From CAIWAH01 sp964602595 (GTDB lineage: Bacteria > Verrucomicrobiota > Verrucomicrobiia > Limisphaerales > UBA9464), in the NCBI GenBank assembly GCA_964602595.1, contig CAZRRO010000001.1, positions 186,001 to 250,000 on the forward strand: 64,000 bases of DNA, given 5' to 3'. The notes under the pieces were generated by a model. It saw nothing but the letters and a program-made list of their open reading frames with translations. It was not told the DNA's origin and made no database searches. Shown in pieces: positions 8,192 through 15,642 of this stretch; the first letter of the stretch is position 1, and every line of letters starts with the position of its first letter. Made by a program: the position numbers and the translations under genes.

Positions 8192-9339
8192 TTGAACTTG
8201 GACTTGAGGCGTTCGATCAGGCTGCTCTTGCGAGTCTTGATGGTCTTCGACGTCGTGCGGCTGGTTCGTCCGGTCTGGGTGGTGCCGATCTTGGATGTCT
8301 TGGTCGTTCGGCTCGTCTTGATCGTCGAATTGAGCTTCATGGTGCCGCCTCGTGGCGTCCGCTTTTTCGGACTGAGCTCGTCCTGGAAGAGATCACGGAT
8401 GAATTTGCCCAACGTCTCGTTCGTAGGGCCGTAGCCCTTGTGGTAGATGAAGTGTTCCAGCTCGAACAGCATCTCCTCGGCGGTCTGGTAACGGTTGGCC
8501 AGATCCCGGCTGAGCGCCCGGTGGAGGATTTCATTCAGCCGGGCCGGAATGTCCATGCCGGCCTGGGTGAAGTCCGGGATGTCGGCGTTAAGCACCCGTT
8601 GCCGGGAGTCTTCGGGCGTGAGGGCCTTGAACAGGTTCTTACCGGTCAGTAACTGGGCAAGGACGATGCCCGCCGAGAAGAGGTCCGACCGTTTGTCGGT
8701 GATCTGGAAATCGGCCTGTTCAGGGCTCATGTATTCGGGTTTGCCGGCCACCTCCTCGCCTTCCTTGTCGGTCAGGAACCCCCGGGCCTTGGCGACCCCG
8801 AAGTCGGTCACCTTCACGTCGCCTTCCCAGGCGATCATGATGTTCTTGGGGTTGATGTCGCGATGGACGATGCCGAGGACATTCCCATCGGCGTCCGTCT
8901 TGGAATGGGCGTAGGCCAGTCCCCGGGCGATGCGGCTGACGATGAACACTGCGAGCTCCTGGGGCAGGGTGCGTTTGGCGTCTGCCAATCGGTGGAGGAA
9001 CTGCTCCAGGTTGACCCCGCGGATCAGTTCCATGCAGATGAAGGCGGTGCCCTGGAATTCCCCGAGGTGGTAGGTCTGGACGATGTTGGTGTGGATGAGG
9101 TCGGCCACCAGCTTGGCCTCGCCCACGAAGTTCTCGATGAACTCCACGTTGTTGTTGTAGCGCTCGCGCACCACCTTGATGGCGACCCGCTTGACGAAGC
9201 CGCGCGCACCGTGCTGCTGGGCCTCGTAAACAATGCCCATTCCGCCCTCGTAAATCTTGCGGACGATTTCGTAGCGGAAATCGTGGGAAATGGATTTGAG
9301 CTCTGCCACGGGGCCGATGGTGATTTGGTCGCCCGCCAA
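8188..9339 (-). CDS. Serine/threonine protein kinase (Hanks type)
   Basis: This is a complete kinase domain over residues 23-300 of 383. It has the glycine loop EGGMGIVYEA (31-40), Lys55 in VAIKVV, HRD at 159-161 with INPKN, DFG at 179-181 and MSPEQ at 204-208. No membrane helix or sensor domain follows. The C-terminal 60 residues are instead a low-complexity tail of Thr, Ser, Lys and Arg, with repeated TIKTSR, TTKTSK and TGRTSR units. That tail is a plausible autophosphorylation or nucleic acid-binding segment. The stop overlaps the start of aguB (ATGA). A functional link to polyamine synthesis is suggested only by this coupling. Confidence 0.92.
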   Translation of the reverse strand: MAGDQITIGPVAELKSISHDFRYEIVRKIYEGGMGIVYEAQQHGARGFVKRVAIKVVRERYNNNVEFIENFVGEAKLVADLIHTNIVQTYHLGEFQGTAFICMELIRGVNLEQFLHRLADAKRTLPQELAVFIVSRIARGLAYAHSKTDADGNVLGIVHRDINPKNIMIAWEGDVKVTDFGVAKARGFLTDKEGEEVAGKPEYMSPEQADFQITDKRSDLFSAGIVLAQLLTGKNLFKALTPEDSRQRVLNADIPDFTQAGMDIPARLNEILHRALSRDLANRYQTAEEMLFELEHFIYHKGYGPTNETLGKFIRDLFQDELSPKKRTPRGGTMKLNSTIKTSRTTKTSKIGTTQTGRTSRTTSKTIKTRKSSLIERLKSKFK

Positions 9340-9500
9340 GTCAAGGAAGGCACCGGCTTTGGCAAAAAAGTGCTCAGTTCCCTCATTTTACGGGGATTTT
9401 CCCTTGCCGGGCGTTGTCCGCTTGCGGTAACTCGCCAGCAGTTCGATTTGCCCAGCATGTCGAGCGGTTCAACACACATCACTCCACATAACATCTCACC

Positions 9501-9788
9501 ATGGCTAAAGCCCTGACCAAGTCACAGATCGCCGCGGCACTCGCCGAGAAGTCCGAAATCTCCAAGAAGCAGGCCGTCGCCGTCCTGGAGACCCTCGCTG
9601 AACTCGCCTACAAGAACGCCAAGAACACCTTCACGTTCCCCGGCGTCGGCAAGTTGGTGCTCGTCAATCGCAAAGCCCGCATCGGCCGCAATCCCGCCAC
9701 CGGTGCCGAGATCAAGATTCCCGCCAAGAAGGTCGTGAAGTTCCGCGTGGCCAAGGCCGCGAAGGACGCGATCCTCGGCGCGAAGTAA
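9501..9788 (+). CDS. HU/IHF family DNA-binding protein
   Basis: A 95-residue protein starting MAKALTKSQIAAALAE, with the HU dimerisation helices. The conserved strand NTFTFPGVGKLVLVNRKARIG leads into the DNA-binding arm GRNPATGAEIKIPAKKVVKF. It is a nucleoid protein that bends and compacts DNA in the cytoplasm. It stands alone, divergent from the kinase gene, with about 160 nt of upstream sequence. A strong hairpin terminator follows immediately, as expected for a highly expressed monocistronic gene. Confidence 0.95.
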   Translation: MAKALTKSQIAAALAEKSEISKKQAVAVLETLAELAYKNAKNTFTFPGVGKLVLVNRKARIGRNPATGAEIKIPAKKVVKFRVAKAAKDAILGAK

Positions 9789-9806
9789 TTCGCGATCCAC
9801 TTCGAG

Positions 9807-9836
9807 ACGGCACCCTTTCGGGGGTGCCGTTTTTCT
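9807..9836 (+). terminator. Rho-independent terminator after the HU gene
   Basis: The stem ACGGCACC (9807-9814) pairs with GGTGCCGT (9823-9830). It closes an 8-nt loop and is followed by a T-rich tract, TTTTCTTTT. It lies 19 nt after the HU stop codon. Confidence 0.85.
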
Positions 9837-9869
9837 TTTCCCGCTCCCGCCGCCCCTCCCTCTTTTTCC

Positions 9870-10847
9870 ATGAAAATTGCCGTCGTCGGTTGCGGCGCCC
9901 TAGGCAGCTACTATGGCGCCTGCCTGAGCCGGGCCGGCCACGAAACGCATTTCCTGCTGCGGAGCGACTACGCGGCTGTCCGGGAACACGGCGTTCGCGT
10001 CCACAGCGCCGGCGGCGACTTCGTCGCGCGGCCACATTGCGCGACCGAACCGCGGGAAATCGGTCCGGTCGACTTGGTCCTCATCGGTCTCAAGGCCACG
10101 GCCAACGCGCAGTTTCCGGCGCTACTGCCGCCGCTGGTGAGCGATCACACAGCCGTGCTGACACTTCAGAACGGCTTGGGCAATGAGGAGGCCCTGGCCG
10201 CGCTGTTTCCGCCCCAACAAGTCCTCGGCGGGCTTTGTTTCGTCTGCCTGAACCGGGTGGCCCCCGGCGTCATCCAGCACTTGGCCCACGGCCGCATTGT
10301 GCTGGGCGAATTCCAGCGTCCCGCGATGCCACGCACCCATGGCATCGCGCGTGCCTTCCAGGAGGCGACCATTCCCTGCGAAGTCACCGATCAACTGGCC
10401 CGGGCCCACTGGCAGAAACTGGTCTGGAACATCGCCTTCAACGGGCTCGGCGTCGCCAGCGCGGCCGGACTCGATGCGATGCTACAACCGGGCGGCGGCA
10501 TCCGCAGGACCGCTCCGTGCCTGACCACCGAACGGTTGCTGGCGGATGAGCGTTGGCTGGCGTTGGTCCGTGAACTCATGGCGGAGGTGGTCCGCGTCGC
10601 GGCGGCCTTGGGACACGATCTGCCGGCGGATTCCGTGGAGCAGCAAATCACCCGGACCCAGGAGATGGGCGCCTACCAACCGTCGACCCTGATCGATTTC
10701 GAGCGGGGACAGCCGTTGGAGCTCGAGGCGCTTTTCCTGGAACCGCTCCGCCAAGCCCGTGCCGCCCGCGTCGCCACCCCGCGGCTGGAGGCTTTGAGCC
10801 GCGTGTTGGTGGCGCTCGCGGAACGGCACGGACCGAAGCCGGAGTAA
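9870..10847 (+). CDS. panE: 2-dehydropantoate 2-reductase
   Basis: This 325-residue protein starts with a Rossmann nucleotide-binding motif (VVGCGALGSYYG). LIGLKATANAQ and LQNGLGNEE follow; these are the conserved NADPH- and substrate-site segments of ketopantoate reductases. The catalytic Lys is in HWQKLVWNIAFNGL. The C-terminal domain contains PSTLIDFERGQPLELEAL, matching the family SM.D..r.g..tEid signature. It reduces ketopantoate to pantoate in coenzyme A synthesis. Paralogues acting on other 2-ketoacids exist, so the exact substrate is inferred. The start lies 34 nt after the HU terminator. Confidence 0.85.
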   Translation: MKIAVVGCGALGSYYGACLSRAGHETHFLLRSDYAAVREHGVRVHSAGGDFVARPHCATEPREIGPVDLVLIGLKATANAQFPALLPPLVSDHTAVLTLQNGLGNEEALAALFPPQQVLGGLCFVCLNRVAPGVIQHLAHGRIVLGEFQRPAMPRTHGIARAFQEATIPCEVTDQLARAHWQKLVWNIAFNGLGVASAAGLDAMLQPGGGIRRTAPCLTTERLLADERWLALVRELMAEVVRVAAALGHDLPADSVEQQITRTQEMGAYQPSTLIDFERGQPLELEALFLEPLRQARAARVATPRLEALSRVLVALAERHGPKPE

Positions 10848-10895
10848 CTCCCTGGGAGTGCCCAGCGGATCGGGTTAACCAACGCCATCACCGAC

Positions 10896-10913
10896 CGGGA
10901 CGGGGCTGTCCCG
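10896..10913. terminator. Possible bidirectional hairpin between convergent genes
   Basis: CGGGAC (10896-10901) pairs with GTCCCG (10908-10913) around a 6-nt loop. It sits between the 3' ends of panE and the squalene synthase-family gene. There is no T-run on either side, so this is a weak call. Confidence 0.35.
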
Positions 10914-10936
10914 TTCAATCATTCCCGGGGTGGCGC

Positions 10937-12055
10937 CTATTCGAGCATCCCGGAGAACTGCGCCTGCCACGCGCTCCGCAGGGGCAGGCGCAGCGTGGAA
11001 CCCAGCAGAATCTGCCGGATTTCCCCGCGGTTCACCTTGGTCCGGTGAAGCGGATCCAGCGGATTGCCGGTCAGGAGTTTCACCAATGTTCGCACGCCGA
11101 TCAGCACCGGCCACGCGCACGCGAGACGGAGCCGGAAATGCCCAAAAGGAATGGAATTGGTGTAACGCCAACCGGCCTCCAACGATTGGAACGCCTGATC
11201 GGCCCAAGCGCGGAAGACGGGCCGCAGCCTGGGCTCGTTGGAAGCATCCAGCAAATCGACTGGCTTCAGGCCGACCCGGGCCAACTCATCCGACGGCAAA
11301 TAACAGCGGCCATTGCGCAGGTCGCGCGGCAGATCGCGCAGGATGTTGACCAACTGGAGTCCCTTGCCGAAGGCAATGCCGTCCGCCAGCAACGCCGCCT
11401 CATCCAATCTCGCCTTGGAGAAACAGTGCCGCCGGGTCAGTTGGGTCCAGAACTCGCCCACGCAGCCCGCAACCCGATACGTGTAATCGTCGAGTTCCGC
11501 TGCGTTGGCCAGCGCCCGAATCTCCTTCTGACCGCCGCGTAATGTCAGCGGCAAGGGGGGCGGAACAATAACCGGCGGCAGCAACGGAGGCACCTCAGCA
11601 GCCGCGGGAGCAACGGGCGGCGCTTCGAACCGCCGCAAGTCCAGCTCCTGCCCGCCCGTAATCGTGCTGAGGACCGCACGGACTGCTTCGAGATCCCCCT
11701 GCGCCAGCCGATCCAATTGTCCCACCGCCGCTTCAATTCGGTCCAGCAGTCGCTTCTCCGCGATCGCCGTGCGACCGCGCTGAGACATGGCTAGGCGAGC
11801 AAGGTTCATCGGCTCAGCGCGGACTCCGAGGATCCGGTCACGCAATGCTTCCAACCCGGCGAGACGTTCTTCCACGGGGATGAGTTCGGTATCAGCGATC
11901 GTGTCGGTCGCCCGGGCCAGCAAATAGGCCAAGCCAATCTGCGGGCGCACAGACCGCGGCAACACCTGCAGGGTCAGGTAAAACGACCGCGACGTGTCGC
12001 GCAGCAACGTCTGCAGCGGCGCCGGCAACCCGACTTGGGAAATGGTCAGTGGCAT
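10937..12055 (-). CDS. Squalene/phytoene synthase family protein
   Basis: A 372-residue protein. The first Asp-rich motif is D51-T-I-A-D55 after SRSFYLTLQVLPR. The second is NILRDLPRD (Asp241 and Asp245) after a GKGLQL helix, followed by NGRCYLPSDEL. These motifs bind the diphosphates of two prenyl substrates through magnesium ions. The product is probably squalene from farnesyl diphosphate, but phytoene-type chemistry cannot be excluded. A Pro/Ala-rich insert of about 30 residues (144-176) interrupts the domain where relatives run directly from GQELDLRRF to the ELDDYTYRVAG helix. The gene is convergent with panE. Confidence 0.85.
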   Translation of the reverse strand: MPLTISQVGLPAPLQTLLRDTSRSFYLTLQVLPRSVRPQIGLAYLLARATDTIADTELIPVEERLAGLEALRDRILGVRAEPMNLARLAMSQRGRTAIAEKRLLDRIEAAVGQLDRLAQGDLEAVRAVLSTITGGQELDLRRFEAPPVAPAAAEVPPLLPPVIVPPPLPLTLRGGQKEIRALANAAELDDYTYRVAGCVGEFWTQLTRRHCFSKARLDEAALLADGIAFGKGLQLVNILRDLPRDLRNGRCYLPSDELARVGLKPVDLLDASNEPRLRPVFRAWADQAFQSLEAGWRYTNSIPFGHFRLRLACAWPVLIGVRTLVKLLTGNPLDPLHRTKVNRGEIRQILLGSTLRLPLRSAWQAQFSGMLE

Positions 12056-12121
12056 CGGAAGAACCCCGGCATCGTGGCGGACCGTCTCGGGATTTCGAGC
12101 CCGAATACGGCGACCGCCCGC

Positions 12122-13291
12122 TCACCAGACTTCCACCGGCCCCTTGGGCACGGGAATCGCCGTGCGGGTCGTGCTGGGCGGGCCCTCGTCCTGCATGAAG
12201 CTCGCCACGAGCGCCGCCGGCCGGTAACGCGCCGTGAGTTCCCCCGCCTCGTCGCAGAACTGGTTCCGCCATTGCCGGTAACTCGCCACGATCTCGTCGA
12301 ACTCAGCCCGGGTCCTCAGTTGCACGACGCGCTTGTTGAACGGCGCGACCGGCCCAAACCGTTTGGCATACCAGGGCGCCACCTTGCGGAACATCATGCA
12401 GCCCAGTTCCTCGCCGAAGACCTCGATCATCAGGTCCAGGTGGCGGTTCATCACCACAATGCGCTCGTCGAACGTGGCTTCCGGCAACACCTCGCCGTGG
12501 TCCAGCAGATGCCGGGTCCGGACAAAGATCCACGGATCGTAGAATGCGCCGCGGCCGATGCTGACACCCGCGCAGCCGGTCTCATTGAACATGTGCCGGG
12601 CCGCCTCCGGGGTTGTCACGTCGCCGTTGCCGATCACCGGAATGGACTTCACCGCCTGCACCACGGCGCGGATGCCGGCGAGGTTGACGGTCCCGCTGAA
12701 GCCCTGTTCCCGCGTCCGGCCATGAACGAACACGGCCGCGATGCCGGCCCCCTCCAACGCCTTTGCCAAGTCGGGCGCCGTCAGATTGTCGTCGTCCCAG
12801 CCAAGCCGCATCTTGGCGGTGACGGGAATCCGGAGCGCATTGACCATCGTCCGCACCAGCGCGGCGGTGCGCTCGTGCTCGGTCATCATCGCCGAGCCGC
12901 CGCCCACCCGGCATACCTTGCGGACGGGACAACCCATGTTGATGTCGATCGAGCTGACCCCGAGCGATTCAAGGTAGAGCGCGGCGTCACGCATTTCCTC
13001 GGGGACGCTGCCAAACAGTTGCACCGCCAGCGGCCGGTCGCGGTCGTTGGTCTCAATCAGCTTGAGCGCCTTCCGGTTGCGCTCGATGAGCGAACGGGCG
13101 TTGACCAGGTCGGTCGTCGCGAGGTCGAGGCCGCCCAGTTCCCGGGCCACAAGCCGGAACGGCAGGTTCGTGTAGCCGGCCAGCGGCGAGAGAAAGAGGT
13201 TGGACTTCAGCGCCAACGGCCCGAAGCGAATCCCACCCGCTGGGAATCCTTGCCCCGCCGCCGGGACCGCATCCGTGGACGTTGGGTTCAC
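12122..13291 (-). CDS. dus: tRNA-dihydrouridine synthase (DusB-like)
   Basis: I choose the GTG at 13291, whose bases overlap the stop of the HAD gene (GTGA), so the protein has 389 residues. The TIM-barrel flavoprotein features are clear: LSPLAGYTNLPFR for FMN binding, DINMGCPVRKV with the catalytic Cys, AKMRLGWDD, VHGRTREQGFSG, VIGNGDV and GVSIGRGA. The enzyme reduces specific uridines in tRNA to dihydrouridine with NADPH and FMN. Which positions it modifies cannot be told from sequence alone. Longer in-frame starts exist but would intrude into the upstream gene. Confidence 0.92.
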   Translation of the reverse strand: MNPTSTDAVPAAGQGFPAGGIRFGPLALKSNLFLSPLAGYTNLPFRLVARELGGLDLATTDLVNARSLIERNRKALKLIETNDRDRPLAVQLFGSVPEEMRDAALYLESLGVSSIDINMGCPVRKVCRVGGGSAMMTEHERTAALVRTMVNALRIPVTAKMRLGWDDDNLTAPDLAKALEGAGIAAVFVHGRTREQGFSGTVNLAGIRAVVQAVKSIPVIGNGDVTTPEAARHMFNETGCAGVSIGRGAFYDPWIFVRTRHLLDHGEVLPEATFDERIVVMNRHLDLMIEVFGEELGCMMFRKVAPWYAKRFGPVAPFNKRVVQLRTRAEFDEIVASYRQWRNQFCDEAGELTARYRPAALVASFMQDEGPPSTTRTAIPVPKGPVEVW

Positions 13292-14124
13292 GCGGGGAAC
13301 AGCAGGTCCATCAGCGGCCCGAGATCCCGGTAATCCGGCACGCAGATGTCGGCGCCGACGCCGAGCAGGCGCTGCCGTTTCCACTCGTCCATGCGGCCGG
13401 ATCCGTTGTGGGCTTCGTCGCTGGCCACCGCCACGGCGACGCCACCGACCTGCTTGGTGTTCTCGATCTCCACGTAGCCGTCGCCGAACGATAGCAGCGA
13501 CGCGCCGGGAATGCGGTTCTCGGCCAGGATGGTGTCGATGACCATCTTCTTGCTGAACTTCCGGTAGTCGTCCTGCGCACCGTAGATGTGGCCCTTGAAG
13601 TAGTGCGCGATGCCCAGCGCCTCGGCCTCGGCCTTCACGAACTGCTCGTCGGTGCCGCTCGCCAGGTAGATCGGCAGGCCGCGGGCGCTCAGCGCATCCA
13701 GCAGCGCGCGGGTGCCAAAGACGGTGAGGTCGTCCGCCTTGATCGAACCGGCGCGAATGCCTTCGACGCGGAAATGGATCTTCGCGTCCAGCCGACGCAG
13801 GTATTCGTGTTTGTAGTTGAGCGGTTCGTCGGGCGTGCCGCCGCGTTCCTTCACCCGCTCGGCGAGCTGGATCATCTGGTAGATGGTCTGCTTGCCGTTG
13901 AGCTTCATGATGTCCTCAAACGCCAGCTTGCAGCGGGCCTCGTAGGATTCGCCGGGGACCTCCGGCAGAATCTCGGCGAACATCGGCACCATGATCTCCG
14001 GCCAGCCCTGGCGGACGAGCGAAAGCGTGCCATCAAAATCGAACAGCACGTGGCTGATGCCCCGGCGGGGCTGGAATCCGGGCGCTAACTCAACGAGGCC
14101 TCGGAAGGCGGCGGTAAGACTCAT
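13288..14124 (-). CDS. HAD-superfamily hydrolase
   Basis: This 278-residue protein has HAD motif I FDFDGTLSL, with the nucleophile Asp and acid Asp. A large helical cap follows, then motif II in IYLASGTDEQF, a conserved Lys in YRKFSKK, and motif IV LLSFGDGYVEIENT. The layout matches phosphoglycolate phosphatase-like phosphatases acting on small phosphorylated metabolites. The substrate is unknown. Its stop codon overlaps the GTG of the dihydrouridine synthase gene, so both are made together. The Gfo/Idh oxidoreductase gene ends 21 nt upstream, so a three-gene operon is likely. Confidence 0.85.
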   Translation of the reverse strand: MSLTAAFRGLVELAPGFQPRRGISHVLFDFDGTLSLVRQGWPEIMVPMFAEILPEVPGESYEARCKLAFEDIMKLNGKQTIYQMIQLAERVKERGGTPDEPLNYKHEYLRRLDAKIHFRVEGIRAGSIKADDLTVFGTRALLDALSARGLPIYLASGTDEQFVKAEAEALGIAHYFKGHIYGAQDDYRKFSKKMVIDTILAENRIPGASLLSFGDGYVEIENTKQVGGVAVAVASDEAHNGSGRMDEWKRQRLLGVGADICVPDYRDLGPLMDLLFPA

Positions 14125-14145
14125 GGGCGGCGACGAATACGGGAT

Positions 14146-15180
14146 TCAGCTCAGGGACACCAGTTTTCCCGTGCGGATGGACACTTCCTCCGCCTCGCAC
14201 AGGACCACCGCCGCGGCGCCGTCGGCCGGCGTCACGACACTCGGCGCCTTGCCGGCCTGCACGCATTCGACGAAATGCTTTAGCTCGCCGATGTAACCGT
14301 CGCCACCGTCGGGCTTCAGCGTCGCGGTGGGAACGCCTTGCACGATCAGGCGCATGGCGTCGGCCCCGCGGCCGCTGTCGAAGTCCACCGTGGCCCGCTC
14401 GAAGTTGACCGTGAACGCCATGTTGAAGCCAAACCCCTCGGTCATCGCCCAACTGCCTTCCGCGCTCACCGTAGGACCACCTGGATACTGAAAGATCGCC
14501 ACGACGTGATCCACCGCCCCGCTGACCTTGCTATAGCCGCTGGCGAACACCGCGTGCGGCCGGCCGAAGCAGTATTGCAGGAAGTCCACGTCGTGAATGT
14601 GCAGGTCCAGCAACGCGCCGCCGGATTCGCCGCCTTGCAGGAAGTGGCTGTGGCCCCACGCCGGCGCCTGCGCCACGCGGCGGAAGCGCGCATCCCGCAC
14701 CGCGCCGTAAGTGCCGGCCACGATGGTCTGCTTGAGCCACGCATATTCCGGCCAGAACCGCAGGCACATGGCCGGCATGAGGAACACCCCGCGTTTCGCC
14801 GCCTCGGCGGCCGCCTCGGCGATTTTCCCGGCGTCGGCCGCCGTGCGGGCCATCGGCTTCTCCAGCAGCACATGTTTGCCCGCCGCGAGCGCGGCCAAGG
14901 CCAGCTCCACGTGGGTCTTCGTCGGCGTGCAGATGTCGATGACGTGGATGTCCGGATCGGCCAGCAGCGCGGCCACGTCCCGGAACGCTTTCACGACCTT
15001 CATGTCGAGCTTGAGCGCGGACTGGTCGCCCACGTTGCCGGCGACCTTGGAGAAGTCGCCGTCGAGGTTGCGCCCACTGGGATTGCAGAGCGCGGCGACG
15101 CGCACGCCCGGAACCTTCGCGTAGGCCTTGAGGTGGGCGACCGTCATGAAGCCCGTGCCGATGATGCCGACGTTGATCAT
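14146..15180 (-). CDS. Gfo/Idh/MocA family oxidoreductase
   Basis: From the ATG at 15180 (MINVGIIGTGFM) the protein has about 344 residues. The N-terminal Rossmann fold shows GIIGTGFMTVAHLKAY and the EKPMART motif whose Lys contributes to catalysis. The C-terminal domain has the DLHIHDVDFLQY segment typical of sugar and inositol dehydrogenases of this family. It is an NAD(P)-dependent dehydrogenase of a sugar or polyol, substrate unknown, cytoplasmic. In-frame Met codons further upstream are not supported by the fold. It appears to be the first gene of the operon with the HAD and dus genes. Confidence 0.87.
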   Translation of the reverse strand: MINVGIIGTGFMTVAHLKAYAKVPGVRVAALCNPSGRNLDGDFSKVAGNVGDQSALKLDMKVVKAFRDVAALLADPDIHVIDICTPTKTHVELALAALAAGKHVLLEKPMARTAADAGKIAEAAAEAAKRGVFLMPAMCLRFWPEYAWLKQTIVAGTYGAVRDARFRRVAQAPAWGHSHFLQGGESGGALLDLHIHDVDFLQYCFGRPHAVFASGYSKVSGAVDHVVAIFQYPGGPTVSAEGSWAMTEGFGFNMAFTVNFERATVDFDSGRGADAMRLIVQGVPTATLKPDGGDGYIGELKHFVECVQAGKAPSVVTPADGAAAVVLCEAEEVSIRTGKLVSLS

Positions 15181-15642
15181 GTGCCGGCGAGTAAAGCACC
15201 GAAGGCCCCAGCGGGAAAACACCTGAAATCGGGCGCATCCGCCCCGGTCGGGCGTCATCGGCGGACCCACGCCAGGCCGACGTCAGCCTCGAACCCGCGT
15301 AGGACCGCATTGCCCGCGATGCCATGGTCCGCAAGATCAATGCCCGCCGCCTAGCCATCCAGCAAGCCTTCGACGGCCTGCGCCCGTATACCGAGGAGGC
15401 CCATCACCCGCTCCGCCGCCGGTTCAAGCTGCCCATCGACCGCCCGTTCAACGGGTAGGCCGATCTTTTGCCCGCAAGTTACCCCCCGCGACCGGCCCTT
15501 CCTGCCGCGTCGCCCGGTAGCCGCCGAGGTAACGAGGCGGAGAGGGATCTGCGCACCGCGCCGCCTCCTCCGCGTCTCGGCGGCTATCGGCACGAAAGGC
15601 TGGAGCCCGGCGCGTAGCCCCGCCTACGCTGCGCCGAACGCC
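15181..15642. other. Intergenic region upstream of the TIR-WD40-ROCO gene
   Basis: These 462 nt separate divergent genes. They hold a large imperfect palindrome (15518-15586) and a 44-codon plus-strand frame at 15324-15458 starting MVRKINARRLAIQQAF, which could be a gene remnant but resembles nothing I can name. Promoters of both flanking genes should lie here. I see no convincing sigma-70-type boxes. Confidence 0.4.
15518..15586. repeat. Palindromic repeat
   Basis: TAGCCGCCGAG (15518-15528) is the exact reverse complement of CTCGGCGGCTA (15576-15586). An inner stem follows (GCGGAG against CTCCGC), so the whole 69-nt segment folds as a long interrupted hairpin. It lies 57 nt before the start of the TIR gene and probably belongs to a dispersed palindromic repeat family. 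Confidence 0.6.

Noticed and set aside
15324..15458. A small 44-codon gene beginning MVRKINARRLAIQQAF
   Set aside because: No ribosome binding site is evident, a TAG precedes it closely, and the sequence could not be matched to any family.
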